Assembly: GCF_015352975.1 (NCBI RefSeq)
Contig: NZ_JACYIZ010000002.1
Location: 385,279-449,278, forward strand
Direction: 5' to 3'
From: Aestuariimicrobium ganziense
Lineage (GTDB): Bacteria > Actinomycetota > Actinomycetes > Propionibacteriales > Propionibacteriaceae
DNA length: 64,000 bases
Below, piece by piece: positions 28,204 through 35,753 of the stretch. The position numbers were made by a program, and so were the translations under genes. The notes beneath the pieces were generated by a model. It saw only the letters and a program-made list of their open reading frames with translations. It searched no databases and was not told the origin of the DNA. Positions within the stretch are counted from its first letter, which is position 1. Every line of letters starts with the position of its first letter.

Positions 28204-29127
28204 TCACTGACCGTCGCGGTCGACCGGACGCCACTGCGGTTGGGGCCGCAGGATCGTGCCGTCCTCGGCGTCGGTGGGTGCCGACGACTGGCTCTGGGGC
28301 TGGCCTGGTTGGGTCATGCCTTGGGCGGCCTGACCGGCGCTCAGCCAGGGCTGGTTGGCCGGCGGCGGCGTGGCGGAGGACTGCTGGGCCGGGTACTCCG
28401 GCGCCGAGTACTGGGGAGCCGGCGGCTGTCCCTGGGGCGCATACGACTGCCCGGGCTGCTGCTGGCCCGGCTGCTGCTGGGCGGCCTGCTGGCTGGGTAC
28501 CTGCCACCCCTGGGACGACTGGCCCGGGGTCCCCCAGGCCGAGGCGCCGGCACCGGTGGCCGCATCGCCGGCGCGGGTCCAGGCGCCGCCGCTGGCCTCC
28601 GAGGCCTGCCAAGTCGGACGAGTCAGGGCCGGGGTGCCGGCCGGGGCGACCTGGGTGCCCGGGGCCACGCCGGCCTGCGCCGGTGCGGTGCGCTGGGCGG
28701 CCTGCCACAGGACGTAGGCGATGGCGACCAGCAGGCCCCGGAACACCGTGGCCAACAGGAACGCGATCGTGGTGTTGAGGGTCGTGGTGAACGGCCTGAG
28801 ACCGTCGTAGTCGTATCGATAGATCACCCCTGAGATCAGGTCACCGACGAAGCCGACGGCACCGAGCGCGAGGGTGATGGTGGCCAGCAGCTTCACCTGC
28901 TTGGTCGGCGGGGGCACCGCCACGCACGCCAGCACGAGCAACAACAGAATGACGTAGGCGAACTGGTCGAGGCCGTAGCCGACCGACTTAATGACAGTGC
29001 TGAAGCTCATGCCGTCGACCAGGCCCCACAGGATCGTGACCAGCGCCTGGAGCTGCGTGAGCCCCACCACGGCGGCCGCGATCCAGGCCAGCAGTTCCCT
29101 GTGCTTCTTCAACGTGTCGAGCACCAT
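28204..29127 (-). CDS. Membrane protein with disordered Pro/Gln-rich C-terminal tail
   Basis: A 307-residue protein I do not recognise. The first 145 residues hold four likely membrane segments (LLAWIAAAVVGLTQLQALVT, FAYVILLLLVLACVAV, LLATITLALGAVGFVGDLIS and TIAFLLATVFRGLLVAIAYV). The rest is low-complexity, rich in Gln, Pro, Ala and Ser (for example SQQAAQQQPGQQQPGQSY), and probably extended. GAGGGGACG precedes the ATG. Located between manC and whiB; a role in the envelope is only suggested by context. Confidence 0.75.
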   Translation of the reverse strand: MVLDTLKKHRELLAWIAAAVVGLTQLQALVTILWGLVDGMSFSTVIKSVGYGLDQFAYVILLLLVLACVAVPPPTKQVKLLATITLALGAVGFVGDLISGVIYRYDYDGLRPFTTTLNTTIAFLLATVFRGLLVAIAYVLWQAAQRTAPAQAGVAPGTQVAPAGTPALTRPTWQASEASGGAWTRAGDAATGAGASAWGTPGQSSQGWQVPSQQAAQQQPGQQQPGQSYAPQGQPPAPQYSAPEYPAQQSSATPPPANQPWLSAGQAAQGMTQPGQPQSQSSAPTDAEDGTILRPQPQWRPVDRDGQ

Positions 29128-29186
29128 CGTCCCCTCACCACGGGCGCCACTGGCCGTGGCGCATCATCGGCCACTCTAGGCGGTTC

Positions 29187-30266
29187 TCAGCCCAGCTCGG
29201 CCCCGTGCCGCTCCGCGACCAGCGCGACCAGGTCCTTGACCAGTTCGGAGTCGGCCAGCGGGACGACCATGGTGGCGGTGGGCGTGGTCACCACCGCGTG
29301 GTCGTGCACGCCGGTGACCGCCAGCACCGTGCCCTCGCCCCGGGTGTTGATCAGCAGGTTGCCCGACGCCCCCAGCGCCACGGTGGCGCCGGTGACCGCG
29401 TTGCCGTGCTCGTCGCGGGGCAGGTGCTCAGCCAGGGCCTGGAACGAGCCGACGTCGTACCACTCGATCGGCAATTCGACCGCGATCACGCGTCCGGGGG
29501 CTCGTCCCACCGACACCGGCTCCATCACCGCGTAGTCGACGCTCACCTTGACCAGTTGCGGGTAGAGCTCGGCGACCCGGCTGGGGTCGTCGGTCAGCGC
29601 CGTGACGTCGGCGACGGTCTGGGGCATCAACTGCTCGAGCGTCGCCAGAAAGGTCGCCGCCCGCCAGACGAACATGCCCGAGTTCCACCAGTACTCCCCC
29701 GAGGCGAGGTACTCGGCGGCGACCTCGAGCGAGGGCTTCTCCTTGAACTGGGTCACCTCGACCGCGTGCTCGTGGTCGTCCAATGGTTGGCCCTTGTGCA
29801 GGTAGCCGAAGCCGGTCGCCGGCATGGTCGGTACGACGCCGAAGGTGACGAAGGCGTCCTCGACCTGCTCAGCCACCTCGAAGCCCGCCTCGAGGCGCGA
29901 GCGGAACAGTTCGACCGGGCGCATGATGTGGTCGGCGGTGAGCACCGCCATCACTGCCTCGGGGTCCCGGGCAGCGATCACCGCGGCACTCCAGGCGACG
30001 GCATTGAGCGAGTCGCGCCCCTCGGGCTCACCGAGCAGGTTCTCCGGCGGCAGCTCGGGCAGTTGGGCGGCCACCTGGTCGGCATAGGCCGCACCGGTGC
30101 AGACCAGCACGTTGGCATCGGGCACCAGCTCGCGGATCCGTTCGTAGGCGATCCGCAGCAGGCTTCGTCCCTCGATCAGGGTGAGCAACTGCTTGGGTTC
30201 GCCCTGCCGGCTGAGCGGCCACAACCGCTTGCCCGAGCCTCCGGCCATGATCGCCACGTGTCGCAT
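29187..30266 (-). CDS. manC: Mannose-1-phosphate guanylyltransferase
   Basis: Makes GDP-mannose from mannose-1-phosphate and GTP, completing the pathway with ManB. The signature GGSGKRLWPLSRQGEPKQLL starts at residue 8, VLTADHIM carries the metal-binding Asp and TQFKEKPSLEVA the sugar site. It is the short, single-domain type (359 residues) without a fused isomerase. Start at ATG 30266 rather than GTG 30272, with TAGCCT ending 6 nt upstream. Likely supplies envelope mannan or lipoglycan synthesis by the nearby glycosyltransferases. Confidence 0.94.
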   Translation of the reverse strand: MRHVAIMAGGSGKRLWPLSRQGEPKQLLTLIEGRSLLRIAYERIRELVPDANVLVCTGAAYADQVAAQLPELPPENLLGEPEGRDSLNAVAWSAAVIAARDPEAVMAVLTADHIMRPVELFRSRLEAGFEVAEQVEDAFVTFGVVPTMPATGFGYLHKGQPLDDHEHAVEVTQFKEKPSLEVAAEYLASGEYWWNSGMFVWRAATFLATLEQLMPQTVADVTALTDDPSRVAELYPQLVKVSVDYAVMEPVSVGRAPGRVIAVELPIEWYDVGSFQALAEHLPRDEHGNAVTGATVALGASGNLLINTRGEGTVLAVTGVHDHAVVTTPTATMVVPLADSELVKDLVALVAERHGAELG

Positions 30267-30272
30267 GCCCAC

Positions 30273-30278
30273 AGGCTA
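30273..30278 (-). promoter_or_regulatory. -10 box (TAGCCT) of manC
   Basis: Ends 6 nt before the ATG at 30266, overlapping the alternative GTG start at 30272. Confidence 0.5.
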
Positions 30279-30343
30279 GGACGACCAGCGCTCGCCGTCA
30301 GGCAGGCTGGCCACACCTGTGCCACACGCGTGCACGTGCTGGC

Positions 30344-30349
30344 TAGGGT
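30344..30349 (+). promoter_or_regulatory. -10 box (TAGGGT) of the TIGR03089 gene
   Basis: Ends 6 nt before the GTG at 30356; divergent from the manC promoter 65 nt away. Confidence 0.5.
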
Positions 30350-30355
30350 GGCGCC

Positions 30356-31093
30356 GTGAGCCTGTTCACCGCACTCGAGCGTCGCGTCGCCGCCGACGGG
30401 GCCCGCCCGCTGCTGACCTGGTACCTGGTTGACCCCAGCGGGACGAGCACCGCCGCCCGTGTGGAGTTCTCGGCGATCACCCTGGCCAACTGGGCCGACA
30501 AGACCGTCAACCTGCTCGCCGACCTCGGCTGGGACGACGACGGGGTGGCGGTCGGTGCGCCGGTGCTGGCCGAGCGGCCAGGGCACTGGGTGGGGGCGGT
30601 CTGGGCTCTGGCCACGTGGCAGGCCGGCGGACGACTGCTGGTCGCGGGCGTCGATGCCTTGGACGACGTCGATGTCGCCGTGCTGGGCCCCTCGGCGACG
30701 GGCCCTGTGGCCGGCGCAGACACCATCGCCTGCTCGCTGCACCCGCTCGGTCTGGCACTGCCCGACCGGCCCGACGGCGTGCTGGACTTCCACGAGGTGC
30801 TGTCGCAACCCGACCTGCACTCCCCCGCTGTCGCCGACCCCGACGAGGTGTGGCTGAGCGTCGGCGACGCCGACGTCACCGGTGCCGACCTGGCTGCGTC
30901 ACCCGACGATGGACGAGTGCTGGTCGTCCCGAACGGTCCGCAGGCCGCCCTGACCGTGCTGCGCGCCCTGGCCTCAGCGATCGTGGGCGGCGGATCGGTC
31001 GTCGTCGTCGACGGGACCGCGAACGAGCAGTACCTGGCCGACGTGGCTCGCGCCGAGCACGCCGTGAGTTCGTCCTTGGACGAGTCGAGATGA
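30356..31093 (+). CDS. TIGR03089 family protein (partial AMP-binding-enzyme fold)
   Basis: A 245-residue protein of the actinobacterial TIGR03089 family. It resembles the N-terminal half of acyl-CoA synthetase-like adenylating enzymes (LANWADKTVNLLADLGWDD, AVGAPVLAERPGHWVGAVWALATWQAG), but lacks the ATP-binding and C-terminal catalytic parts, so catalysis is doubtful. Present at the same place next to manC in M. tuberculosis. GTG start with a leaderless -10 box. The SIMPL gene follows after 13 nt. Confidence 0.82.
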   Translation: MSLFTALERRVAADGARPLLTWYLVDPSGTSTAARVEFSAITLANWADKTVNLLADLGWDDDGVAVGAPVLAERPGHWVGAVWALATWQAGGRLLVAGVDALDDVDVAVLGPSATGPVAGADTIACSLHPLGLALPDRPDGVLDFHEVLSQPDLHSPAVADPDEVWLSVGDADVTGADLAASPDDGRVLVVPNGPQAALTVLRALASAIVGGGSVVVVDGTANEQYLADVARAEHAVSSSLDESR

Positions 31094-31106
31094 GGGGGCA
31101 CGCACG

Positions 31107-31733
31107 ATGACTTCTGAGACCGAGCGCTGGATCGAGGTGCAGGGGGTGGGCACCGCCGTCGCGGTGCCCGACTGCGTCGAGGCCGCGTTGACCCTGCGCC
31201 ACACCGGACCAGAGGTGGCGGCGGTGCTGCAGGCCTCACTGAAGGGCATGGCCGACCTCGGCGCGGTGCTGCGCGAGCAGGGCGTCGAAGGGACCGACAT
31301 CCAGACCTCCGGGGCACAGATCAACCCGCAGTGGGATCCCGAGGGTCACGGCCGGGTGATCGGCCACGAGGCCCACCAGCGAGTGATGGTGCGCATCCGT
31401 GACCCGAAGGCGGTCGGCCAGGTGCTGACCCGGGCTGCCGAGGCCTGCCGCAACGCCTTGGGCATGGACGGGGCGCACCTCAAGGTGAGCGATCCCTCGA
31501 CCCTGGCCGAGCAGGCCCGCGACGCCGCCTACACCGACGCCGAGGCCAAGGCCACCGCGCTGGCCACTCGCGCCGGGGCGACGCTCGGTGACTGCCTGCG
31601 GATCGTCGAGGGCAGCAGCCATGGCGACCAGGTGATCATGCGTTCGATGGCGGCGGAGAAGGCCTTCGGTGGTGTCGAGGCTGGCCAGAGCACCATCGAG
31701 GTCGTGCTGACGGTGCGCTTCGCGCTCAGCTGA
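31107..31733 (+). CDS. SIMPL (DUF541) domain protein
   Basis: A 208-residue SIMPL-family protein without a signal peptide. Family features are VQGVGTAVAVPDCVEAAL at the start, LGAVLREQGVEGTDIQTSGAQINPQW, and VRIRDPKAVGQVLTRAAEA. Members are thought to form oligomers and some act in the periplasm, but this one looks cytosolic. Function unknown. Preceded by GAGGGGG. Confidence 0.85.
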   Translation: MTSETERWIEVQGVGTAVAVPDCVEAALTLRHTGPEVAAVLQASLKGMADLGAVLREQGVEGTDIQTSGAQINPQWDPEGHGRVIGHEAHQRVMVRIRDPKAVGQVLTRAAEACRNALGMDGAHLKVSDPSTLAEQARDAAYTDAEAKATALATRAGATLGDCLRIVEGSSHGDQVIMRSMAAEKAFGGVEAGQSTIEVVLTVRFALS

Positions 31734-31752
31734 GCGCCGGGGCGCTGGGGCT

Positions 31753-32784
31753 TCAGGCCTGTGCTGCCGGGCGAGGCGCGGCATCGCGGCGATGGCGCTC
31801 GTCCTCACGCAGGCCCACCACGAAACCGGACCCCCAGGCCAGGTGCATGACCGCGAGGACGAACGGCAGTCGCGCCCGTACGGCCGCCGGCATCTGGCGA
31901 GGCATCGCGGCCGCACCGGCAACCACGCCGAGCAGGTACCCCAGCGGGACCAGCCAGCCCAGCAGCAGCCAGCGCGGGGTCCGGGGAACCAGCCCGACCA
32001 GTCCGGCGAGTTTGCCGACCGCCAGGCCGCCCACGAGTGCCGGCGGCGCCAGATAGCGCAGCGAGGCACTCTCGGGGTGGCGCCTGATCACCTCACGGCG
32101 CCACTGGCCGGTGCGGAAGAACTGCTTGGCCAGCGCCTTCACCGAACTGCGCGGTCGATAGACCACGCGCAGCGCCGGTGAGAACCAGACCTGCTCGCCG
32201 GCCTGTCGCAGTCGCAGGTTGAGTTCCCAGTCCTGGGCGCGCAGCAGGTCGGGGTCGTAGCCGCCGACCGCGACCAGGGCGTCGCGGCGGAACACACCGA
32301 GGAAGACCGAGTCGGCGGCGCCCTCGGGGGTGTCGTGCAGGTGGAACGCTCCGCCGCCGAGCCCCAACCGTGAGGTGTAGGCGATGGCGACGGCCTGTTG
32401 GAAGGCGGTGGTGCCCTGGGCGTCCATCAGCCCGCCGACGTTGGCGGCACCGGTGCGTTCGAGCAACTCGACGGCGGTGGTGATGTAGTCGGGGGCGAGT
32501 TCGCCGTGGGCGTCGACCCGCACGACGATCGGGTGCCTGGTGGCGGCGATGGCCAGGTTGAGCGCATCGGGCGTGGTGCCCGAGGGGTTGTCGACCACCC
32601 GGATGCGGGGGTCGTCGGCGGCGAGTTCGTCGGCGATCTCGCGGGTGCGGTCGGTGCTGGGCCCCACAGCCAGGACGATCTCGAGGTCACCGGCGTAGTG
32701 CTGGTCGAGCACGCCCTGCACCGAGGTGGCGAGGTGGGTCTGCTCGTTCAGCACGGGCATGATCACGCTCACCGGGGTCGTCAT
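31753..32784 (-). CDS. Family-2 glycosyltransferase, succinoglycan-type (ExoA-like)
   Basis: A 343-residue GT-A glycosyltransferase: VSVIMPVLNEQTHL at the N-terminus, VDAHGELAPDYI for nucleotide-sugar/metal binding, and LRAQDWELNLRLRQAGEQVW with the acceptor motif. RPRSSVKALAKQFFRTGQWRREV is typical of the ExoA group. Two hydrophobic segments near residues 245-310 suggest membrane attachment. Converges with the SIMPL gene (19 nt). ATG 32784 is chosen (MTTPVSVIMP); an ATG three codons upstream is equally possible. Confidence 0.88.
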   Translation of the reverse strand: MTTPVSVIMPVLNEQTHLATSVQGVLDQHYAGDLEIVLAVGPSTDRTREIADELAADDPRIRVVDNPSGTTPDALNLAIAATRHPIVVRVDAHGELAPDYITTAVELLERTGAANVGGLMDAQGTTAFQQAVAIAYTSRLGLGGGAFHLHDTPEGAADSVFLGVFRRDALVAVGGYDPDLLRAQDWELNLRLRQAGEQVWFSPALRVVYRPRSSVKALAKQFFRTGQWRREVIRRHPESASLRYLAPPALVGGLAVGKLAGLVGLVPRTPRWLLLGWLVPLGYLLGVVAGAAAMPRQMPAAVRARLPFVLAVMHLAWGSGFVVGLREDERHRRDAAPRPAAQA

Positions 32785-32830
32785 GGCGCTCATTGTCGCA
32801 GCGGCGCGGACGCCAGCGTCAAGCCGACGA

Positions 32831-34327
32831 TCACGACACCGCGCAGACTTCGGCGAGGTCGTCGCTGGTGGGCGCCGGGGTGCCGTTGTCGTCGCGGGGG
32901 GTCGGCGTCGGGGTGGCCGCGGGCGCGGGGGCGGTGGTCGGCTGCTGGCTGTTCTGGGACGAGGGTGCGGGGGTGGGCGAGGCGGTCGCCGGGGTGCGGC
33001 CCTCGTCCAAGGCCTCGGACCGTTCGATCGCCGCCTTGACGGTGGCGTGGATGACGTCGAACTTGGGGTTGCCGGGGTAGACCAGCGGCGGGGTGAACGA
33101 GATCGACGCGATCGGCTTCTGGCGAGCCTTGACCGCCAGTTCGGTGAGCCGGTTGACGTCGGAGGGGCCGACGTCGGTCACCGCGATCTGCTTGCCGGCC
33201 GCGGCCACCTCGTTGAACTTCACCAGCACGGTGGTGGGGTTCAGTTGGTGCAGCATGGCGCTCATCACGCACTTCTGGCGGGCCATCCGTTCGAAGTCGG
33301 TCGATCCCTCACGCGAACGGGCGAACCACAGCGCGTGGTAGCCGTCGAGGTGCACATTGCGACCGGGCTCGATCCAGCCGAAGATCTTGGACGAGCCGCC
33401 GCCGATCGGCACCCGCTTGCCGATGTCGAGCCGGATGCCGCCGAGCGCGTCGACCAGGCTCGAGAAGCCGGCCAGGTCGACCATCGCGTAGTAGTTGATC
33501 TCGAGGCCCAGGGTCTCTTCGACGGCCTCCTTCGTGGCCTGCACGCCCGGGTCCTTGACGCCCGGGTAGCGGTCGGCATGCTCCTGGCCGAGCAGGTAGA
33601 CCGCGTTGAGCATGCAGGAGTGGTCGTCGCAGGAATAGCCGTTGGGGTACAGGTCGTGCAGCGGCGAGTCGGCCGGGAAGCGGACGTCCTCGAGGTTGCG
33701 GGGCAGGCTGAACAGCACGGTGCGTCCGCTCTCGGCGTCGACCGAGGCGACGTGGATCGAGTCGGGACGAAGCCCGTCGCGGTTGGCACCGGCATCGCCA
33801 CCGAGCAGCAGGATGTTGTAGCGGCCGGCGTTCTGCTTGGCGTTGCCGCCGCCACCGAGCACGGACGAGAACAGGTCACCCTGGGCGCGGGCGATGTTGC
33901 CGGCACCGATCGAGGCGGCGAGCACGGCCACCGCGACCGCCAGCGCCGACAGCGTGGTCGCCCAGCCGCCGCGTCGTCCCAGGCTGCCCGGGCGAGCCAA
34001 CCTCAGCGAGTCGAGCAGCAGCAGCGCCCACCCGGCGCCCAGCACCCACAGCACGGGCTGCAGGGCCTTGAGGATCCAGCCGGTGGTGGCCACGGTGACC
34101 ACCGCACCCCGGGCGACGAACAGGCCCACCCCGGCCAGCAGCAGCACCGCCCAGACCAGACCGACGACCCGCAGCCCGAGCACGCCGAGACGCCGGTTCC
34201 CGGCGACCAGTTGCACCGAGCCGGGCAGCACCGCCGAGCCGAGCAGGTAGCCGATCCCACGGCGCAGGCGAACGCCTCGGGCCCGCTGGGCGGCGGTGAG
34301 CGAGGGCAGGGACGAGGGGGAAGGCAC
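32831..34327 (-). CDS. LCP (LytR-CpsA-Psr) family protein, long N-terminal membrane region
   Basis: LCP enzymes ligate lipid-linked glycopolymers to peptidoglycan. In this 498-residue protein the first 150 residues contain three to four membrane segments. The LCP domain runs from NILLLGGDAGANRDGLRPDS to MARQKCVMSAM, with DSIHVASVD, LPRNLEDV and ARSREGSTDFERMARQ showing the conserved acidic and arginine residues. A Pro/Thr/Ala-rich tail with CDDHSC in the middle of the domain completes it. Divergent from a second LCP gene (116 nt), an arrangement common in actinobacterial wall loci. Confidence 0.9.
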   Translation of the reverse strand: MPSPSSLPSLTAAQRARGVRLRRGIGYLLGSAVLPGSVQLVAGNRRLGVLGLRVVGLVWAVLLLAGVGLFVARGAVVTVATTGWILKALQPVLWVLGAGWALLLLDSLRLARPGSLGRRGGWATTLSALAVAVAVLAASIGAGNIARAQGDLFSSVLGGGGNAKQNAGRYNILLLGGDAGANRDGLRPDSIHVASVDAESGRTVLFSLPRNLEDVRFPADSPLHDLYPNGYSCDDHSCMLNAVYLLGQEHADRYPGVKDPGVQATKEAVEETLGLEINYYAMVDLAGFSSLVDALGGIRLDIGKRVPIGGGSSKIFGWIEPGRNVHLDGYHALWFARSREGSTDFERMARQKCVMSAMLHQLNPTTVLVKFNEVAAAGKQIAVTDVGPSDVNRLTELAVKARQKPIASISFTPPLVYPGNPKFDVIHATVKAAIERSEALDEGRTPATASPTPAPSSQNSQQPTTAPAPAATPTPTPRDDNGTPAPTSDDLAEVCAVS

Positions 34328-34429
34328 GAGGACTGCGGCCTTTCGGGCGGGGAAGGAGCCGAACGGGTTCCCCCAGTATCACCAGCCCGGCCCGCCCGAT
34401 GCTGGCAGGCACGCCGTGGAACGGCCGGG

Positions 34430-34435
34430 TAGCGT
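34430..34435 (+). promoter_or_regulatory. -10 box (TAGCGT) of the plus-strand LCP gene
   Basis: Ends 8 nt before the ATG at 34444. Confidence 0.4.
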
Positions 34436-34443
34436 TGAGGCCG

Positions 34444-35688
34444 ATGAACGCGACCCCAGACCCGCGCAGGCGCCCTGACGGCGCCCGCGAGGACGACCTC
34501 GACTGGCTCTACTCCGACCAGCGCCGGGCCGTGCCCGGTGAGCAGGCCGACCCGCCGACCCGGGTGGACCAGCCGCCACTCGACCGGACCAGGGTTGACC
34601 AGGCCGGAGTCGAGCAGGGCAGGGTCGCCGGCCCGCCGCCGGCAAGCCGCAGGCCCGCCGCGCAGCAGGGTCGCCGCTCGCAGCCGTCCTCGCGTGACCG
34701 TCGTCGCGACCAGGGCGCTCCCCCGCCGCCCGCTGGGACCGAGCAGGAACCTCGCCCCACCCAGCGGCGGCGCCGTCGTCGCGGTGGCGTCGGCCGGTTC
34801 ATCGCGCTGCTGCTGGTGCTGGTCGTCCTCTGGTTGGTGGGCGTGCCGCTGTTCCACCTGGCTCGCGCCGGGTCGGTCGATGCGAGCCCCGGGGGCAGTC
34901 GTCCCGCCGATCAACCGGGCACCGCGATCCTGCTGACCGGCACCGATGATCGTCCCGGTGCCGAGGGTGCTCGCACCGACACGATGATGATCCTGTTCAT
35001 CCCCGACGAGGGGAAGCCGGCGCTGATCAGCCTGCCTCGCGACTCCTACGTCCAGATCCCCGGCAAGGGCTCCAACAAGCTCAACGCCGCCTACGCCTTC
35101 GGCGGGCCGAAGCTGCTGGTGCAGACCGTCGAGGCCAACACCGGGTTGCGGATCGACGGCTACCTGCAGATCGGCATGGCCGCCTTCCCACGGATGGTCG
35201 ACGCCGTCGGCGGCATCGAGGTCTGCCTCGACAAGCCCATGAAGGACCGCGACTCCAAGGCCGACTTCCCCGCCGGCTGCCAGCAGATGGACGGCAAGGA
35301 CGCACTCGCCTACACCCGGATGCGCAAGGCAGACCCCAAGGGTGACTTGGGTCGGATCGAGCGCCAGCGCGAGGTGATCGGCAAGGTGGTCGACAAGGCG
35401 GTCAGCCCCGCCACCCTGCTGCCCAACCGGTACTGGGCGCTCAACTCCGCCGGCGCCGACCTGGTCACCAAGTCGTCCGACACCTCGACCGGCGAACTCG
35501 CCCGGGCAGCGCTCGCCTTCCGCACGATCAGCAGCGGCGGGGGCATCAGCATGACCGTGCCGATCGCCAACGCCGACGCGCACACCTCGGCTGGGTCGAG
35601 CGTGCTGTGGGACGAGGCGCTGGCGAAGCGGATGTTCGCCGACCTGGCCCGCGGCGACACCTCCAAGCTGACCAGCTACCAGCGCTGA
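34444..35688 (+). CDS. LCP family protein, single-span
   Basis: A 414-residue LCP enzyme: about 118 disordered cytosolic residues, one membrane segment (FIALLLVLVVLWLVGVPLF), then the extracellular LCP domain with LLTGTDDRPGAEGARTDTMM, SLPRDSYVQIPG, NKLNAAYAFGG, YTRMRKADPKGDLGRIERQ. The conserved Arg and Asp of the polyprenyl-phosphate site are present. The N-terminal region has short VDQ repeats (RVDQPPLDRTRVDQAG). Anchors wall teichoic acid-like or arabinogalactan-like polymers; which polymer is unknown. Confidence 0.93.
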   Translation: MNATPDPRRRPDGAREDDLDWLYSDQRRAVPGEQADPPTRVDQPPLDRTRVDQAGVEQGRVAGPPPASRRPAAQQGRRSQPSSRDRRRDQGAPPPPAGTEQEPRPTQRRRRRRGGVGRFIALLLVLVVLWLVGVPLFHLARAGSVDASPGGSRPADQPGTAILLTGTDDRPGAEGARTDTMMILFIPDEGKPALISLPRDSYVQIPGKGSNKLNAAYAFGGPKLLVQTVEANTGLRIDGYLQIGMAAFPRMVDAVGGIEVCLDKPMKDRDSKADFPAGCQQMDGKDALAYTRMRKADPKGDLGRIERQREVIGKVVDKAVSPATLLPNRYWALNSAGADLVTKSSDTSTGELARAALAFRTISSGGGISMTVPIANADAHTSAGSSVLWDEALAKRMFADLARGDTSKLTSYQR

Positions 35689-35740
35689 ATCCCCTCGGGC
35701 ATGGCCTGCGGGCAACGGCTCATGCGCGAAGTGGGCTCGA

Positions 35741-35746
35741 TAGGCT
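35741..35746 (+). promoter_or_regulatory. -10 box (TAGGCT) of lacZ
   Basis: Ends 7 nt before the ATG at 35754. Confidence 0.5.
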
Positions 35747-35753
35747 CGTGGGC